From contig JAKJHU010000151.1 of NCBI GenBank assembly GCA_022316685.1, positions 310,001 to 374,000 of the forward strand: a stretch of DNA of 64,000 nucleotides, given 5' to 3'. Below, piece by piece: positions 32,301-42,831 of this stretch (position 1 is the stretch's first letter; each line of letters begins with the position of its first letter). This DNA is from Progne subis subis (taxonomy: Eukaryota > Chordata > Aves > Passeriformes > Hirundinidae). Below the pieces are notes generated by a model. The model made no database searches. It was not told the DNA's origin and saw only the letters and a program-made list of their open reading frames with translations. Position numbers and translations under genes: made by a program.

Positions 32301-33014
32301 TACAAACCCCCGAGTCCCCTCACCTGCTTCCAAAGGTCTCAACACCGTGGATATCCCAGGAAGAACTCCGTGGGAAGTGGGAATGAGGAGATCCTTATCA
32401 GCCCTCAGCATTACCTGTTTTCTGCTTCATGTTCCCATGTAAAGCTGAGGGGTCCCAGATCTTTCCGTTAGGGGAAAAAAACCCCAAATTTGATCAAATA
32501 TGGTCTGTGAGGAATGACTGGGAAAAACGGGAGATTGTTTATCCCAGAGAATGAAGGGAGATGAGATAACAGCCGACAATTATGTAAAAGGCTGCTGCAG
32601 GAAAGGGAGGGACACGTTTCCCTGTGTATAGGACAAGGAATAAGGAGCTTAAAAACCAGCAAAGGGGATTTAGAGCTGTGGGATAGAGGAGGGCTGGGAT
32701 TAATTGCTGGGAGGAGGGGAAGGGTGGGATCTCCAGGGATGGAGTTTGGAGGACAAATGTGTCAAGAAGGGCTTAAAGAGAGTGGATTCATCCATGGGGC
32801 AGGAGGCAGGGAAGATAAATATCTACCTGGATGTTCTTCCAGTGTTTCAGGTGGCTCACAAGGCAACGTGAGTGGATTTTGGGATTTCTGGAGTGGGATG
32901 GGGGGTTTGGCAGCTTGGGAGTTTCTTCTCTGGGAGGCTCCTGCTCATTCCTTGGAATGAGCCACGTGGTACCACACGGAGCCACCTCTCCAAAGATTTC
33001 CCTGTCATCGTGTC
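32301..33014. other. Unique sequence, nothing recognised
   Basis: No repeat signature until the LTR-like block at 33015. Confidence 0.4.
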
Positions 33015-33300
33015 ACTAGAGGACAGGAAAAGAATGATACTCACACAATAAAGTGGTCAGGGCAAAAAGAAGGGAAGTTGATTTCCAACTTCAATTTATA
33101 TAGTTCCTGGACAATGACCAGGGATTGGAGAATGAGGCTGACACCTCTCCGACCCCACTGGTCAAACTAGAAGTCCATCAATTGTCCCTCCTCCAAGGAG
33201 GAATGTAAAAACAACCACTTTGTTTATGCTAGAGTGAGTGAGAAGCTCCCACAAAAATGTAAACTCAGAAGGCTGAAAATAATAGGACAGCACCATCACT
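33015..33300 (-). mobile_element. Possible LTR or other dispersed repeat
   Basis: On the minus strand the block runs from about TGATGGTGCTGTCC to CTAGTGACA and has TATATAAA at 33095-33102, with a short hairpin (GAAGTTG/CAACTTC) just beyond. TG...CA ends and a TATA box suggest an LTR of about 285 bases. However, the only AATAAA (33047-33052) is on the opposite strand, and a target duplication is not clear. Confidence 0.35.
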
Positions 33301-33349
33301 TTTCCCAGCTCCACTGATCCCAAAGTGAGCTGGGATGTGTGTTCATTGA

Positions 33350-33381
33350 ATCCAGGAATGGTTTGGGTTGGAAGGGGCTCT
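33350..33381 (-). mobile_element. CR1 LINE 3' end, split part 1
   Basis: CAGGAATGGTTTGGGTTGG and AAGGGG are the CR1 3' end in complement. The element resumes at 34123 after an inserted LTR. Confidence 0.85.
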
Positions 33382-34122
33382 TGGGTTGCAATACATAAAC
33401 CGAAAGCCTGTGTTCTATTCCCAATATGTTGAAACCAGTTGAAAGAGGTTTTTGTTTTTGTTTTCTTTTAACTCCAGCAGGGACAGGGCTTTGCCTTCTG
33501 TCAATGGCCCAGCTGTTAAACCAGATGTGGCAGTGTTCATTATCCCTTCCATGACCCATCCTCCCTCCAGGGGATATCTGCTGTTAATGGGCCGTCGAGG
33601 CTCACTGCACAGGCTGATACAATTACATCATCCCACTGGGAGATGCTCCACCCGGCAGCAAGAGCCAAACATTCCTGCCTGGATAAAAGCTGAAATTCAG
33701 CTCCGCAGGACAGTCTGTGTTCCACTGGATTCCCAGAGAAAAGACCGGACCCATTTCACCACCACTGGACCCTTCTACAGGATCATCTCTGCTCCACAGA
33801 ACCGCTTCTGTTACTCCAGGAGGACTTGTTTGGACTATTCCCAATGCCCTGACCAGGATGTCAGGTCATATTCTGACTCTGTCAGTGTTTCTAGGATTTA
33901 TTTTTTTTTGATTGTTTGCTTTTGATTTGTTGCTTGCTTTACTACATTTGTAATTTTTTTAATATTCCTAGTAAAGAACTGTTATTTCTATTCCCAAATC
34001 TTTGCCTGAAGACCCTTAATTGTAAAATTATAATAATTTGGAGGGAGGAGGGTTTACATTCTCCGTTCCTAGGGAATCCCCAGCTTTCCCTGGCGGACAC
34101 CTCTCTTTTCCAAACCAAGACA
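33382..34122 (+). mobile_element. Solo LTR inserted in a CR1 copy
   Basis: About 740 bases from TGGGTTGCAATACATAAACC to CAAACCAAGACA, with TG...CA ends. It has a TATA-like GGATAAAAGC (33681-33690), an AGTAAA polyadenylation-type signal (33970-33975) and the U5-like TAATTTGGAGGGAGGAGGG. It resembles an abundant passerine LTR (TguLTR5-like, from memory and unverified). No internal retroviral sequence adjoins, so it is a solo LTR. The flanks AAGGGGCTC and AAAGGAACT may be a decayed target duplication. Confidence 0.8.
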
Positions 34123-34262
34123 AAAGGAACTTCAGAGATCATCCAATTCCGACCCCCTGCTGTGGCCAGGGACAGATTCCACTATCCCAGATTGCTTTAA
34201 GTATCCTCCAGTCAAGGCCTTGGACACTTCCAGGGATGGGGCATCCACAGCTTTCTGGGCAT
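34123..34262 (-). mobile_element. CR1 LINE 3' end, split part 2
   Basis: AACTTCAGAGATCATCC, CACTATCCCAGATTGCTT and GGACACTTCCAGGGATGGGG directly continue the CR1 sequence broken at 33381. Confidence 0.9.
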
Positions 34263-34504
34263 CGCCTCTCAGCTCCTTTCCCATCTTTCCACCTTGGGAG
34301 CTGGGAATGGTTTTTGGGTGGGAATCATCCAGCTGAGCCGAGGTGATCACCCTGTGAAAATAAATCTGCTGATGGAGCAGAAGTCGGAAATAACCCAGCC
34401 AAAACTTGAGACAGCTCTCGCTTCCAGTAATTCCCAGGGAGAGGTGTCAGCCATGATTTCTAGGAGCCACACGCAGCAGAAAGCAGGGAATTGCTGGCAG
34501 CACT

Positions 34505-34655
34505 AATGAAGTTACGGCCATCCAGTGATTGGGTTAGGAGATCCTCCGGGAGCGGCCGGCGAGGTGATGGACGGAAAGCAGAACGGGAATTAAATTGCAT
34601 TTCATTTCAATTTGGCCATAAATTTGATGATTTCGTCAGATAAGGAGTAAAGGGG
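34505..34655. promoter_or_regulatory. Candidate conserved non-coding block
   Basis: ATGAAGTTACGGCCATCC, GGGAATTAAATTGCATTTC and GGCCATAAATTTGATGATTT, with CpG-bearing GAGCGGCCGGCGAGG between. Repeat-free. Confidence 0.3.
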
Positions 34656-35039
34656 GAAGGGAGGAGAAGAGAGGGAGGGATCTGCAGGCAGGGAGTGAGC
34701 AGGACACAAGGAATTACATCGTCCCAGTTTGCATTGGCCATTGTAGGTCATTCATCAGAAGTGCCCAAGGTTTTATGGGTAGGACATAAATCACCTGCTC
34801 CCTATGGATTATTCACTCTGGTAATAAAGGTTGGGAATACCGGTCATCGAACTGTCCTGGGATTTATGGGAGAGGATGCAGTGGGTGAAGAGAGGACGTG
34901 GACCAGGGTTGCCACTTTCATGGGTTGCTCCATTTGGCGGCAGTGGTTTGTGTCACCTGCACCATCTGCTGAAGCATGGATGTGTCACAGGAGTGGAGAC
35001 ACTGTCAGGTTGCAAGCGATGCACGAGCCAATGAGAATT
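34656..35039. other. Unique sequence, possibly old repeat
   Basis: No clear family. The right end merges into CR1-like sequence near 35040. Confidence 0.35.
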
Positions 35040-35683
35040 CCCAGCTTTGGATGCATCCAGAGGGACCTGGACAATCTTGAGAAGGGGAGCCATGGGAATC
35101 TCATCAGGTTTAACAGAACCACGTGCTGGTGCTGAAGTTGAGAGTCAATTCCAGCATCAATCCAGGCTATGGATGAGCAGGTGGAACAGCCCTGGGGAGA
35201 AGGACTTTGAAGTGGTGGTGGGTGAGAGGCTGAGCATGACCCAGCAATGCGTGCTCCAGTCCCAGTAATCCAGTCGTATCCTGGGCTGACCCCAGAATGT
35301 TGGCAGCATGAGAGTGGGGAATTCTATCCTTCTGCCCTGCTTAGGTGATATCCCACCTGGAATGTTGCATCCAGGTCTGAGGTCCCAGCACAGGAAGGAC
35401 ATGGAGCTGGTGGAGCAAGGCCAGAGGAGACACCAGGATGATCAGAAGGATGGAGCAGCTCTGCTGTGGGGAAAGGCTGAGAGAATTGGGATTGCTCGGC
35501 CTGGAAAAGAGAAGGCTTGGAAGGACCTAACTGTGGCCTTCCAGAACCAGAAGGAGCTGAAAAAGAGATGGAGAGGGACTTTTTACAAGGGATGGAGGAA
35601 CAGGAAAAGGAGGAATGGCTTCAAACTGACAGAGTAGGATTAGATGGGATATTGGAAAGAAATTCTTCCCTTTTGGGTGGTGA
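35040..35683 (+). mobile_element. CR1 LINE fragment, about 640 bp, with ORF2 tail
   Basis: The longest CR1 copy in the window. In order it encodes the remnant of the EKDLGVLVD region (EKDFEVVVGERLSMTQQC near 35205-35258) and HRKDMELVEQGQRRHQDDQ (about 35390-35445), then GGGATATTGGAAAGAAATTC. It stops at 35683 without the usual last 200 bases because a minus-strand CR1 end begins there. Frame changes make it non-functional. Confidence 0.93.
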
Positions 35684-35865
35684 GAATCATGGAATGGTTT
35701 GAATGGGAAGGGACCATAAAGATAATTTCTTTCCAACACTTCCACTACCCTAGGTGGCTCCAAGCCCTGTCCAGCCTGGCCTTGAACACTTCCAAGGATG
35801 GGGCAACCACGGCTTCCCTGGGAAACCTCCCTACCCTCCCAGGGAAGAATTTCTTCCCAGAGAGA
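35684..35865 (-). mobile_element. CR1 LINE 3' fragment abutting a plus-strand copy
   Basis: GAATCATGGAATGGTTTGAA, CACTACCCTAGGTGGCTCC and GAACACTTCCAAGGATGGGG. Its 3' end joins the truncated 3' side of the plus-strand CR1 without spacer, consistent with insertion plus deletion or recombination. Confidence 0.93.
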
Positions 35866-36103
35866 ATCAAAGATCTCCAGCGCTGGAATCTGATACTGGA
35901 GACCTTCCAGAAATGCTCACGACTCATTCCAGTTTGGTGACACTGCAATTCCAGGCCCTGACAAAAACACCAGATTAACTCCTGGGAATGGGAAACCTTC
36001 TCCTGGAATGTTGCATGGGATCACTGGGAAGCACTCAAGGGACAGGCTGTACTACGTTTCCTTAGCTCACTGGTATCTCCCCACCTTCAGTCCTTCTGAC
36101 CTC
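35866..36103. other. Unique sequence, nothing recognised
   Basis: Spacer before the first copy of the duplicated block. Confidence 0.35.
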
Positions 36104-36402
36104 AGCTCCAGCTGCGACAGGAATGGGAAGGATTTGGATTCCAGCAGTTTGGCAGTTTTGTGAGCATAATTAACACACGTCATTGCCAGGAAATCCTGTG
36201 TAGTCATACAGGTTTGGACCCACATTTGGGATATTCCTCTGGAGAGAGCAGATGGGAATCTGTTTCAAAAGGAATCTTTAGTGGGACTTCCACATGTTCA
36301 AGGTGAAGGATTTCAAGCATTTCCAAGATAATGAGTGGGAGATACAAGGGGGAAAAAAGTCGGAATCTATTTCACATGCACAACAATTTACCCTAAGATG
36401 TG
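36104..36402 (+). repeat. Direct duplication, copy 1
   Basis: From AGCTCCAGCTGCGACAGG to ACCCTAAGATGTG. It aligns base for base with 37729-38029; by hand I see roughly 20 differences in 300. No terminal features of a known transposon are visible. Confidence 0.95.
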
Positions 36403-37009
36403 GAGGAAACAACATTCCAGCTGGCTGTGTCAAGACTTCCATCCCAAAGAGGTGACATCCTTGGATGTTTCAGCACGTTTCAGCCTTATTTTGCTGTGCA
36501 GAGGATTTTCACCCTGACTGGACGAAGGATTTGGTCAGGGATAGGACTGGAAGCACTTTTGGTGGGATACCTGGCTATCCCATAATTTGTGGGATATCCG
36601 GATGCCCCATAAATTGTGGTAAAGTGATGGCGTGGTGCACAAACCTTATTTCCAGGACTAAGGGCTTGCCATTCCTTGAAATATGATGGATGGATTCAAA
36701 AACAGGGATGGATGTGAAATGACTCCAGCTCCCAGTTCCGACACGGGAAGTTGAACCCACTCCTGATGGAGACTTTTTCCATGGATCCTTCTCCTTGTGA
36801 AAGTGAGCCTGAGACCCTTCTGACCCCAGGCTTATCCCAGAACTTTGAACACAGGATGTGGCTTCACAGCCCTCTGGGACTTCACTGGAGGACCCCACAC
36901 ACGGGATCTGCAGGAATATCTACTTCCTGTGAAGGCTGGATGGTGAGAACATCGGCAACACCACTCAGGGATGTGGTAAAGAAATTCCAATGGGATGTTG
37001 CAAATCCTT
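36403..37009. other. Unique sequence between duplicated blocks
   Basis: Contains two GGATATCC-type short palindromes near 36566-36602 (CTGGCTATCCCATAATTTG and GGATGCCCCATAAATTG, a diverged pair). Nothing else. Confidence 0.35.
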
Positions 37010-37400
37010 CCAGGAGCAACTGAGGGAGCCAGGGGGGCTCAGCCTGGAGAAAAGGAGGCTCAGGGGAGAACTTCTCACTCCACAATTCCCTGAAAAGAGG
37101 GTGCAGCTGGGTGTGGGGTTGGGCTCTGCTCCCAGGGAACAAGGGATAGGACAAGAGGAAACGGCCTCTAGCTGTGCCAGGGGAGGGTCAGGTTGGACAT
37201 CAGGAGGAATTTCTTCATGGAAAGGGTTGTTAAGCATTGGAAGGGGATTCCCAGGGAGGTGGTGGGGCCTGCCAATCCCCAAGGGACACCTGGATGTGTC
37301 ACTCGGGGTATGGACTGCTTGACAAATTTGGAGTCAGTCACAGGTTGGACTCAGTAACCTTGGAGGTGTTTTCCAACCTCACGGATTCTGGGATTTGGTG
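37010..37400 (+). mobile_element. CR1 LINE fragment with ORF2 tail
   Basis: LREPGGLSLEKRRLRGE is readable near 37015-37075, then a frame change, then sequence for the [18 protein letters not shown] stretch. The 3' end is of the GGTTGGACTCAGTAACC type and ends TTTTCCAACCTCACGG. Confidence 0.93.
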
Positions 37401-37728
37401 GTTCTTTGTTGATGCTGAAATTGTCTGGGACACTCCCAAGCCCTGGATCTGCATGATTGAAGCTACAAAGCCGTGCTCTGAACGAGGCCTCTTGGATCTC
37501 TGGTGGGATCGGTGATCCCACGGGACACACCACCACATTCCCACATTCCTGCTGCCCCTGTCTGCCTCGGGGACGTGATATGGATGAGCTGTGCTGAGCC
37601 TGGGAGCTGTTTTGTGCTGTTCCAGCAATGCCAAATGTGACAGGAGCTTGGCCTGCCCTTGAGGCCAAAGCTTTTAAACTCGATGTGAGAGAGAGGCCAA
37701 AGATATTCCCCATCAATCTTAACCCCGG
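37401..37728. other. Unique sequence, nothing recognised
   Basis: Spacer leading to the second duplicated copy. Confidence 0.35.
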
Positions 37729-38029
37729 AGCTCCAGCTGCGGCAGGAATGGGGAGGAATTGGATTCCAGCAGTTTGTCAGTTTTGTGAGCATAATTAACA
37801 CACGTCATTGCCAGGAAATCCCGTGTAGTCATACAGGTTTGGACCCACATTTGGGATATTCCTCTGGAGAGAGCAGATGGGAATCTGTTTCAAAAGGAAT
37901 CTTCAGTGGGACTTCCACATATTCAAGGTGAAGGATTTCAAGCGTTCCCAAAATAATGAGTGGGAGACACAAGGGGGAAAAAAATGCCGGAATCTATTTC
38001 ACATTCACAATAATTTACTTTTAGATGTG
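37729..38029 (+). repeat. Direct duplication, copy 2
   Basis: Partner of 36104-36402, about 1.63 kb downstream in the same orientation. Examples of differences: CGACAGG to CGGCAGG, CCTGTG to CCCGTG, AGCATTTCC to AGCGTTCCC. Confidence 0.95.
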
Positions 38030-38090
38030 CAGTAAAGATTTTATATGCACAATAATTTACTTTTACATGTGCAATGATGTTTTTACACAT
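38006..38090 (+). repeat. 42-bp imperfect tandem repeat
   Basis: CACAATAATTTACTTTTA at 38006 recurs at 38048 with ATGTGCA following each. The block overlaps the end of duplication copy 2 and is absent from copy 1. Confidence 0.8.
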
Positions 38091-38428
38091 GGAATCATTC
38101 ATTTTTATGGATAAAAGCCGACCAATTAAAAACCTGGGTGTTCAGCATCCCTCCCACCAATCCTGAAGGATTTGTTTTGGAGTAAAACTTCACTCTGGCC
38201 TAACATCAACACTTTTGTGCAGGATTATCGTTGCTTTTCCTGATGGTTCCATGTGCTGCACCTGATTCTATTCCAGTTCACACTCACAGGAAGCAGGAGC
38301 AGCTCCATGGGCCATTGGAAAGGGATCTGAGGGCCACATCACCTGGATTGTCACCTGGTTTTCCCCATGATCTATTCTGATCAGCTCCCTGAATCTTCGG
38401 GAGGAATATCAGCCCCAGCAGGAAGAGG
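38091..38428. other. Unique sequence, nothing recognised
   Basis: No repeat or exon supported. Confidence 0.4.
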
Positions 38429-38650
38429 AATCATGGAATGGCTTGAATTGGAAGGGATTTCCAAGGTCATCTAATCCATGAACAGGGACAGCTTCCACTA
38501 TCCCAGGTAGCTCCAAGCCTTGTCCAACACTGCCTTGAACACTTCCAGGGATGGGTCAGCCACAGTTCTCTGGGAATTCCATTCCAGGGCCTCACCACCT
38601 CTACACAGAAAAATTCCTCCCCAATATCCCATTTTTCAATCTGAAGCCGT
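38429..38650 (-). mobile_element. CR1 LINE 3' fragment
   Basis: AGGAATCATGGAATGGCTTG, CACTATCCCAGGTAGCTCC, GAACACTTCCAGGGATGGG and CCTCCCCAATATCCC. Confidence 0.94.
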
Positions 38651-39409
38651 AGTGGTGGGATTTTCCATCAGTGGAGCTGAGCAATTGCAAGAACAATTTA
38701 ATGGTTCCAAAGGATCCGCACAGCTCAGAGGAAAAGAGATAAGGCCATTGGAAATTCCAGCTGTTGAAGGATCAATGGAAAAGTTTTGTTCAGAGACCTC
38801 ACATCTGCTTCCATCTATTTTTTTTCCCCCCCACAAATCTCTTTACTTGGCCAAGTCAGATGAGGTTGGAACTTCCATTCCTCAGGTGAATATTTTGATC
38901 AGTTTAGGGGTCTGTGTTCCCTCAGTTTTCCCTGCATATTTAATTCCATATTTAAGTGGGATACACTTCGGATCCCTCTCTCCAGGATGGAGGATTAATC
39001 TCCAGGAAGTTAAATAGAAAGGGAAATATCTCCTTGTTGTCCCTGAGGTTTCACCTCCATGGAAAACCCCCTACTGCAGTGAGCTGACAAATTCACCCTC
39101 CGTAGTTAATTCCAGGATGATCTGAAGGAATAAAGGGGCTGAAGGAATTAAGAAATGCTTCCCAATATCCTGGAATCTGGTGGATTATACACCCCCAGAG
39201 GGTCACCTCCAAGCAGGGCTGTCCTGGTCACGCTGAGTCTTTGCCAGTGGCGACTCAGTTACTTTGAGTGGGAATCTCAAATTACTGCAGACCTGGCAGA
39301 TTCCATGCAAGAAGAGGTGGAAGGGGCTGGAAATAGAAATAATAGTTCCCAGTCTAGGGAAAAAAAAAAAAAAGAGGTTCACAGGAGTCTTTCTTTGGAC
39401 AGTCTCGGA
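38651..39409. other. Unique sequence with one A run
   Basis: An A run lies at 39360-39373. No other structure. Confidence 0.4.
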
Positions 39410-39515
39410 GAGGAGGAAAAGAGGGAAAGAGGAAAAGAGGAAAAGAGGGAAATAGGAAAAGAGGAAAAGAGGAAAAGAGGAAAAGAGGAAAAGAGGAAAA
39501 GAGGAAAAGAGGAAG
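39410..39515 (+). repeat. (GGAAAAGA)n purine microsatellite
   Basis: About 105 bases of GAGGAAAAGAGG-type units, all purine except one T near 39453. The E-K-R frames are artefacts. Confidence 0.96.
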
Positions 39516-39954
39516 GTGGATGGTCAAGTGTAACAAAACAGCACAAATTGAAACACTTTCTATTGGAGAAATCCCAATCCTGAAAAATAAACTGGTTTAG
39601 ATTCATATATGTTCAGTGGGAGCCTGATGCTGAAGGAATTGGAAAATTTTCTTTTCATCCAAAATTTCTATTTTTTTCAAGAAAAAAAAATACTTCCATG
39701 GATCCTGTTCCACCAGCTTTGACCACTGGAGTGCTCAAGACTCTGCTTATGGGGTATTTTTGAGCAAGGAAATGGGGGAAAAGCGGTGAAAGTGTCAAGC
39801 CATTGGGAAATCTGATGGAAAAACGATCCGGAATGATTATGGATCAATGTCCCAATAGAAGGGGTGGGAATTCTGCTGGTTAGTGGTGTCTGCACTTGAC
39901 AGCATTTCCCAAACAAAGGGGCTGAGAAGCACCCTAAGGATTCACCTGCAAACC
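39516..39954. other. Unique sequence, nothing recognised
   Basis: AT-rich at 39650-39700, otherwise plain. Confidence 0.4.
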
Positions 39955-40105
39955 ATCCTAAAAATCATCTCGTTCCAACTCCCTGCCATGGGCAGGGACA
40001 CATTCCTTTATCCCAGGTTGCTCCAAGCCCCATTCTGGAACACTTCCAAGGATGGGGCAGCCACAGCTTCTCCAGGAATTCCATTCCAGGGCCCCGCCAG
40101 CCTCA
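39955..40105 (-). mobile_element. CR1 LINE 3' fragment
   Basis: AAAATCATCTCGTTCCAACT, TATCCCAGGTTGCTCCAAGC and GAACACTTCCAAGGATGGGG. The outermost 3' tail is degraded. Confidence 0.92.
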
Positions 40106-40185
40106 GAGTTAGCTCAGAACAGCTCCTTGATTATTTTTCAAGGATCATGGAAAACTAAAATCTCCTGAAGGACAATTCAGGTGGT

Positions 40186-40243
40186 AAAAAAAAAAAAAAA
40201 AAAAGAAAAAGAAAAAAAAAAAGAAAAAAAGAAAAAAAAAAGG
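40186..40243 (+). repeat. Poly(A)/(AAAAG)n tract
   Basis: An 18-base A run, then AAAAAG-type units, ending AAAAGGAG. Confidence 0.97.
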
Positions 40244-40829
40244 AGAGTGATGAAAGGGGATGGTTAGAAAACAACCAAAGTGCCCCCAAAAGGATCATTC
40301 CCTCCCACCAAGAGTGACACTGGTTTGAAAAACTGGCTTAGAGGCAAACGACAGTGACAAGGGACACATCAAATGGGCGAAAAAAAAGGAATAAAGGACA
40401 TTGGATTTGCAGGAAAATGGAGAAAATCAGTGAGATGAGCAAAAAGCCAGGAGAGGCTCTGGCCAGTAGAGCTGAGGCCAGCAAAGAGTTGAAATACTTT
40501 GGGAACAGAAGGAGCTATAATAACCCCGGTATTGATTCCTCCTTGGAAGGGAAATGTGCAAAGCAGGCATTTTCCAGGGATATTTGTTTTGTATTTGGAG
40601 GGAAAAGCAGATTTGTTCCTGATTAAAGGGAAGGGATGGTTTACAGGCTGGCATTTATTGGGGAGCAATTCCAAGTAGCCCCTCTTAAAAAACACTCAGC
40701 GTGCTAAAAACAGGGACTAACTTTATCCAAGTGTTTTCTAGGATGTGGCCAAGAAGAATCAGGGTTTGTTTTCGAGATCTCAAGGCAGGGAAATCCAAGG
40801 GACAAGAGGAAAACTGATGTAATGTCAGT
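40244..40829. other. Unique sequence, nothing recognised
   Basis: A 90-codon plus-strand frame (40354-40626) is K/E/R-rich but carries no domain. Confidence 0.4.
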
Positions 40830-41035
40830 CTGTTAAGGAATGGGAATGACTTGGTTAATTATTGCCTGCCATTGATTCCAGGCAAAATGAGGGAACACCT
40901 CACCGGGACTCGATTAATAAGGAATTACAGGAACATGATGCTAATCAGCAGGGGGTTATGGGAAATCGGTCTTGTCAAATTAAGCAGCTTTTATAAACGC
41001 AATTAGAAGAGGGAGGATAATTAACGAACTTGCAG
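40830..41035. promoter_or_regulatory. Candidate conserved non-coding element
   Basis: GACTTGGTTAATTATTGCC, GACTCGATTAATAAGGAATT, TGATGCTAATCAGCAGG, TTATAAACGCAATTAG and GGATAATTAACGAACTTG form five TAAT/ATTA-type cores in 200 repeat-free bases. Confidence 0.37.
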
Positions 41036-41469
41036 AGGGTTGGGATTGAGTTGCTGAAATACAGAAGTTTTGGTTCAAAAAATGGCATTTGGGAAGTGGG
41101 AGGAACGACGGGAGTTGTATCCATTCCCGGAATCCCAACCCTTCAACCACAACATCCACACAGCACGATATCCAAGCAATATCTAGGCAGGCTGTGCGAT
41201 CCAAAGCCTTGGAAAAGTTGATGTTTTTTGACAATCCTGTCCATACATTGATAAAGAAATAAACTCCAAGGTGGCTCCTCAGAATGAAGGCAGAAAGTGC
41301 CTTTTGTCTTGTCACCAAAAGGGACAATTGGGAAATGCTTTTTGGTATTTGGTATAGTAGGTTTGCTTCTAAATAAATTTGGGATAAATTGGCTTTGCGT
41401 TGCCCTCCTGTCCTTGTTGTCCCACCATCCCAATTCCAGAGGAGGTCACTCCACTGATCAAAGGACTGC
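41036..41469. other. Unique sequence, nothing recognised
   Basis: Mixed sequence with no recognisable family before the next CR1 copy. Confidence 0.35.
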
Positions 41470-41862
41470 AGTCCCTATGCTCCTCTGGGAGAGCTGGGAA
41501 TGTCCAGCCTGGGGATGGGAAAGCTCCAAGGAGAACTTCCAGTGCCTAAAGGGGCTCCAAGAGAGTTGGAGAGGAATCTTGGAGATGCAGGACAGGGGGG
41601 AATGGCTTCCCACTGCCAGACAAAAGATATAGATGGGATTTCCGGAAGGGATTCTTCCCTGTGAGAGCAGTGAGGCCCTGGCACAGGCTTCCTGGGGAAG
41701 GTATGGCTGCCCCATTCCTGGAGATATTCAAGTCCAGATTGGATATGGCTCGGAGTAACCTGGGATAGTGGAAGGCGTCCCTGCCCATGGCAGGGAGGTG
41801 GAACTGGATGTTTTTTAAGGTCCTTCCAAACCAAACTATTCCATGATTCCATGACTCCATGA
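41470..41862 (+). mobile_element. CR1 LINE fragment, about 390 bp
   Basis: CCTCTGGGAGAGCTGGGAAT, CCTAAAGGGGCTCCAAGAG, CAGTGAGGCCCTGGCACAGG, GTAACCTGGGATAGTGGAAG and the tail ATTCCATGATTCCATGACTC show the CR1 3' region with three terminal octamers. Confidence 0.95.
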
Positions 41863-42059
41863 CTGGGATGTTGGAATCTACTTCGGGTGGTGACTGATGG
41901 GGTCACCTCTGCGGTGTTGGGCGATGTCCTCCCAAACCATCCCAAATGGAGAAGCCTCCTTTCCCCAGGCTGCACGATGAACACGCTTTGTGAATTTTAA
42001 CCGCAGACCTCTGTATTTTGGCTGTGGGGGGAAGTGGCTGAGGACTGTGCTTCCCTCTT

Positions 42060-42140
42060 GGAATCATGGAATGGGTCGGAAGGGACTTTAAGGATCATCA
42101 ACTTCCCACCCCTTGCTGTGTGCAGGGACACCAGAACTCC
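42060..42140 (-). mobile_element. Short CR1 LINE 3' tail
   Basis: GGAATCATGGAATGGGTCGG, AAGGGACTTTAAGGATCATC and CCTTGCTGTGTGCAGGGACA. Confidence 0.88.
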
Positions 42141-42299
42141 TGTAGAATTGGATGTGACTGCCAGGCCACATCCTAAGGGATGATCCTGGTGGGGAAATCA
42201 GGAACGTGAGGCCGTGTCCCTGATTTCTGATCGACCTGCTCCATCCCCTCTCCCATTCCCATGCATCTTCCCCTCCCGCACTCCATAAAACGCCTCTTC
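42141..42299. other. Unique sequence, nothing recognised
   Basis: Short spacer. Confidence 0.3.
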
Positions 42300-42650
42300 T
42301 CAATTGAGATGCTCTGGTTTATTTGGGCTGTGAAATCTACTTAAACCATTTTAATTTGTCTTGTTTGGATATGGGCATCATTTGGATCGTGTTTTATGGG
42401 CACCCGGATCATTTTCCTTCCTGTAAATCGTCCCTTTAGTTACTGGGGCTTCTGGGAAGTTGTAAATCCTCCCTCCCATCTTTTCCATGGAGTTTACGTT
42501 GTTTTACAGCTTCATTAATAGGTTCTCTCCCAGCGAGGTTGATGAAAGTTATTGACCTAATCATAACCTATTAATTATGACAGTAAATCCCACTCTTAGA
42601 AATGTTTTACTGAGCAAATGTTACTCGGAAAATCTGCGGGTTAAACTGCA
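42300..42650. promoter_or_regulatory. Candidate conserved non-coding element
   Basis: CTTAAACCATTTTAATTTG, TTACAGCTTCATTAATAGG, AAAGTTATTGACCTAATC and AACCTATTAATTATGACAG lie in 350 AT-rich repeat-free bases, with TATTAATTAT a dense homeodomain-type core. CR1 copies flank but do not enter it. Confidence 0.37.
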
Positions 42651-42831
42651 GATCCAAGAACTTTAAATCTCCCACTCACTGCCCCAGTCATGGAGCCTTG
42701 GGAGAACTTGTGGAGTTCAGCTGGCTGGGGAAAGTTCTCATTTAGGAAGAATTCAGTTTTCCTAAATATTTACATGTCTGAATTTAACATGGAAACTGAG
42801 GTGCATCCAGTTCTCCTTCTGGTTCTTGGAA

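Noticed and set aside
36104..38029. Pair of LTRs flanking a provirus
   Set aside because: The duplicated ends lack TG...CA termini and promoter/poly(A) signals, and no retroviral coding sequence is visible between them.
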